A DNA stretch of 64,000 nucleotides from CAZAYP01 sp964489425 [NCBI: uncultured Verrucomicrobiota bacterium]. GTDB lineage: Bacteria; Verrucomicrobiota; Kiritimatiellia; RZYC01. A program made the position numbers and the translations under genes. Below the pieces are notes generated by a model. It had not been told where the DNA came from. It was given only the letters and a program-made list of their open reading frames with translations, and ran no database searches. The stretch covers positions 25,513 to 89,512 of the forward strand of contig CAZAYP010000011.1 of the NCBI GenBank assembly GCA_964489425.1. The letters are read 5' to 3'. This document shows positions 63,435 to 64,000 of this stretch, piece by piece. The first letter of the stretch is position 1; every line of letters starts with the position of its first letter.

Positions 63435-63501
63435 ACCGAACCGCCTTCAGCCTACTCGCCTGCCGCGGTGGCAGGCTCGTGGCTGAGGCGTAACGTTGGG
63501 G
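63435..63501 (+). other. attC recombination site of cassette 1
   Basis: R'' ACCGAAC (63435-63441). Imperfect arm CGCCTTCAGCC pairs with GGCTGAGGCG (63481-63490), leaving one extrahelical T, the asymmetry that marks the recombinogenic strand. An inner hairpin GCCTGCC/GGCAGGC and a terminal GTTGGGG (63495-63501) complete the site. The predicted crossover is between G63495 and T63496. Confidence 0.85.
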
Positions 63502-63511
63502 CCAGGGGAGA

Positions 63512-63889
63512 ATGAATATCAAGAGAGTGGTCATCGCCCTACTGGTATCCGCAGCCGTGATTGCCGGAATCATAGCAGCGGTGCGAGTGCTCTATCCCGC
63601 GATGCGCGGGCAAGGCGGCTACATAGTCTCTGTGTCACCAGACGGCAATGTTGTCGTGAGCAGGACAGACAACAACGCGCGAGGTGGCCCGTTCAGACTG
63701 CGCGGCAATGTCGCGCCCGGAACATACACGTTGGGAAGTGCTGATGATGCGAGGGGAATCTACACCGTCAGGTTCTTTGACACCACAAGGCTCCCTGGCC
63801 GCTTCACCCTCGCCATTGCCGGATCTACCCTCGACATCATGGAAGCCCGCATCATAGTTGACGAAGAAGAAAAACAGTGGCAGAGATGA
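63512..63889 (+). CDS. Gene-cassette ORF 2: membrane-anchored protein, unknown
   Basis: A 125-residue protein with one N-terminal transmembrane helix (VVIALLVSAAVIAGIIAAVR) and a small beta-rich outer domain (GYIVSVSPDGNVVVSRTDNN, YTVRFFDTTRLPGRFTLAIA). It begins 16 bases after the cassette boundary with a GGGGAGA ribosome site. Its base composition is between that of cassette 1 and the chromosome. No family is recognised. A second attC appears to follow its stop codon at once, so it is the single gene of cassette 2. Confidence 0.78.
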   Translation: MNIKRVVIALLVSAAVIAGIIAAVRVLYPAMRGQGGYIVSVSPDGNVVVSRTDNNARGGPFRLRGNVAPGTYTLGSADDARGIYTVRFFDTTRLPGRFTLAIAGSTLDIMEARIIVDEEEKQWQR

Positions 63890-63890
63890 G

Positions 63891-63994
63891 CTCCAACCAG
63901 CGGTCGCTCCGTACGGCGCGCAAGCTCGCCGCCGTAGAACCGCACCGATCCGGCGCGCTGCGCGCGCCGGATTGTGGCGCTCACTGCGTTCAGC
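63891..63994 (+). other. Probable attC site of cassette 2
   Basis: It begins with CTCCAAC (R''-like) one base after the ORF stop and reaches GCGTTCAGC (R'-like, GTT at 63988). Between them are two strong hairpins (TACGGCG/CGCCGTA and ATCCGGCGCGC/GCGCGCCGGAT). The long, structured form fits larger attC sites, but the outer pairing is poor by eye and the window ends six bases later. Confidence 0.5.
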
Positions 63995-64000
63995 GGCTTG

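Overview
The window is GC-rich bacterial chromosome, densely coding on both strands and rich in secreted proteins. No rRNA or tRNA gene was seen. Taxonomy is inferred, not shown. Secreted beta-helix proteins with a 'PSGAPAPxMKTLDQxExRTPIS' head, TIGR03790 proteins, thrombospondin type 3-like tails and triple TTTTCCAA/TTGGAAAA palindromes suggest the Verrucomicrobiota/Kiritimatiellota (PVC) side of the tree. I hold this with moderate confidence.

Layout, left to right. 1-2058 (minus): YHS protein, TolC-type channel and CusB-like adaptor, probably a heavy-metal efflux operon cut by the window edge. 2131-6947 (minus): PhnP-like metallohydrolase, secreted endonuclease/exonuclease/phosphatase protein, and an orphan DNA topoisomerase VI subunit B. 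7080-13890 (plus): secreted CAP/BACON protein, lipoprotein, GH57 enzyme, a repeat-filled gap, and two glycosyltransferases. 13934-23377: membrane TPR glycosyltransferase, helical unknown, NCS2 permease with a Cache protein, two paralogous beta-helix proteins, and a GYAY-repeat protein. 23392-30272: molybdenum hydroxylase (three subunits) beside a complete TRAP transporter. 30446-32883: metY-metX. 33143-37321: large subtilase and an NrpR-type regulator. 37607-46199: MFS organophosphate transporter, hybrid histidine kinase, secreted papain-like protease, ETF-quinone oxidoreductase. 44532-53277 (minus) is a co-directional eight-gene block: WbaP-type sugar transferase, TIGR03790, GmhB, EpsI, UDP-glucuronate decarboxylase, FHA protein, polyprenyl synthetase, ETF-QO. 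A second TIGR03790 gene diverges from it. 56076-61241: NYN nuclease-like protein, GH13 enzyme, cysteine-less TlpA-like protein, a 73-residue unknown, and a sigma-54 activator. 61594-64000: a chromosomal integron with intI, a predicted attI junction, one complete AT-richer cassette with attC, and the start of a second cassette.

The most notable signals are these. (1) Triple palindrome arrays with an exact 31-bp period occur at two loci, in the same orientation relative to the secreted-protein gene that follows. (2) The integron's first cassette is delimited by a GTTCGGT/ACCGAAC complementary pair, and its integrase has a seemingly duplicated core-binding domain. (3) A composite C-terminal module (calcium-binding-like loop plus a YxVY...FYRV sandwich) is shared by otherwise unrelated secreted proteins. 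(4) A 54-bp concentric dyad overlaps the start of the sigma-54 activator. (5) The topoisomerase VI B gene has no A subunit nearby. (6) An exosortase-type EpsI/TIGR03790 exopolysaccharide cluster has no exosortase in view. Two degenerate TCGTNN hexamer arrays and eight members of a CTCCCCTCC palindromic repeat family fill the gaps.
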